64,000 bases of DNA from Phytophthora sp. 'mugwort' (lineage: Eukaryota > Oomycota > Peronosporomycetes > Peronosporales > Peronosporaceae), in assembly GCA_033558025.1 (NCBI GenBank), contig JAUCEF010000012.1, forward strand, positions 2,480,001 to 2,544,000, written 5' to 3'. Shown one piece after another: positions 63,773 to 64,000 of this stretch (the stretch's first letter is position 1; each line of letters opens with the position of its first letter). The position numbers and the translations under genes are program-made. The notes below the pieces were generated by a model. That model saw only the letters and a program-made list of their open reading frames with translations. It searched no databases and had not been told where the DNA came from.

Positions 63773-64000
63773 CGTATCTATATGTTGCGAATCATAAAAA
63801 AATGAGTACTCAAATTAACAATAACTCGGCATGACTGAGTCGTGTCGGAAGTAGCATAAGAATGACAAATATGATTTCGCTCATTTAGAAGATTAAGATA
63901 TCGATCCTTGATACAATGGAATGGAACTCCAAATATATCTTCCAACTCATTTCTATACTTCTGATTTACAACAATTTTACGGAAAGTAGCGACAGCATCA
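63773..64000 (-). pseudogene. Unknown Maverick protein, C-terminal part (element C, runs off the window)
   Basis: Reverse-strand counterpart of 19860-20082. The coding frame reaches the window end, so the native N-terminus lies outside. Confidence 0.5.

Overview
The window looks like nuclear DNA of an oomycete (Phytophthora/Pythium-like). It holds GC-rich secreted host genes (two type-B carboxylesterases and a GH3 beta-glucosidase) embedded in AT-rich pieces of a Maverick/Polinton (polinton-like virus) element, plus nested, decayed retrotransposons and DNA transposons. The assignment rests on the style of the genes and transposons, not on a species-specific marker.

Layout: (1) 1-1364, the outer end of a Maverick (element A): C-terminal capsid, small ExoX-like gene, 174-175 bp terminal repeat. 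(2) 1365-12972, a nest of dead transposons: DDE transposase, BED finger, Ty3/gypsy LTR/gag/pol, a 36-bp minisatellite, and a LINE with OTU and RT domains that is itself interrupted by a second LINE fragment. (3) 12973-16794, the other end of a Maverick: a truncated protein-primed DNA polymerase, a 66-residue ORF, a Uma2-like nuclease with a zinc finger, and the terminal repeat. (4) 16795-19797, host DNA: the C-terminal piece of carboxylesterase CE1, an intergenic stretch, and most of carboxylesterase CE2. (5) 19798-30702, element B: the morphogenesis half of a Maverick. (6) 30703-46146, a second copy of blocks 2 and 3. (7) 46147-53172, host DNA: GH3 beta-glucosidase and the N-terminal part of CE1. 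(8) 53173-64000, element C: an inverted copy of element B, running off the window.

Block 1-16794 is repeated directly at 29337-46146, and block ~19860-30702 is repeated in inverted orientation at 53173-64000. CE1 is split by a Maverick insertion: 6-bp target duplications TATAAC lie at 53167-53172 and 16795-16800. In this window, however, the C-terminal piece lies before the N-terminal piece, so the locus has been rearranged or misassembled.

The Maverick genes form a virion module: double-jelly-roll major capsid, penton-like minor capsid, adenain-like protease, FtsK/HerA-type packaging ATPase, a basic core/pX-like protein, and a fiber ending in an S74 self-cleaving chaperone. The replication module (pPolB) has lost its polymerase domain, and no integrase is visible. 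Most genes carry one to several small indels, often in homopolymers, and many lesions differ between copies. They are either young pseudogenes or sequencing errors. The most novel feature is the Uma2-like nuclease/zinc-finger gene beside the polB-side terminal repeat. Its two copies are identical over most of their length but strongly diverged over a short stretch at the zinc finger.
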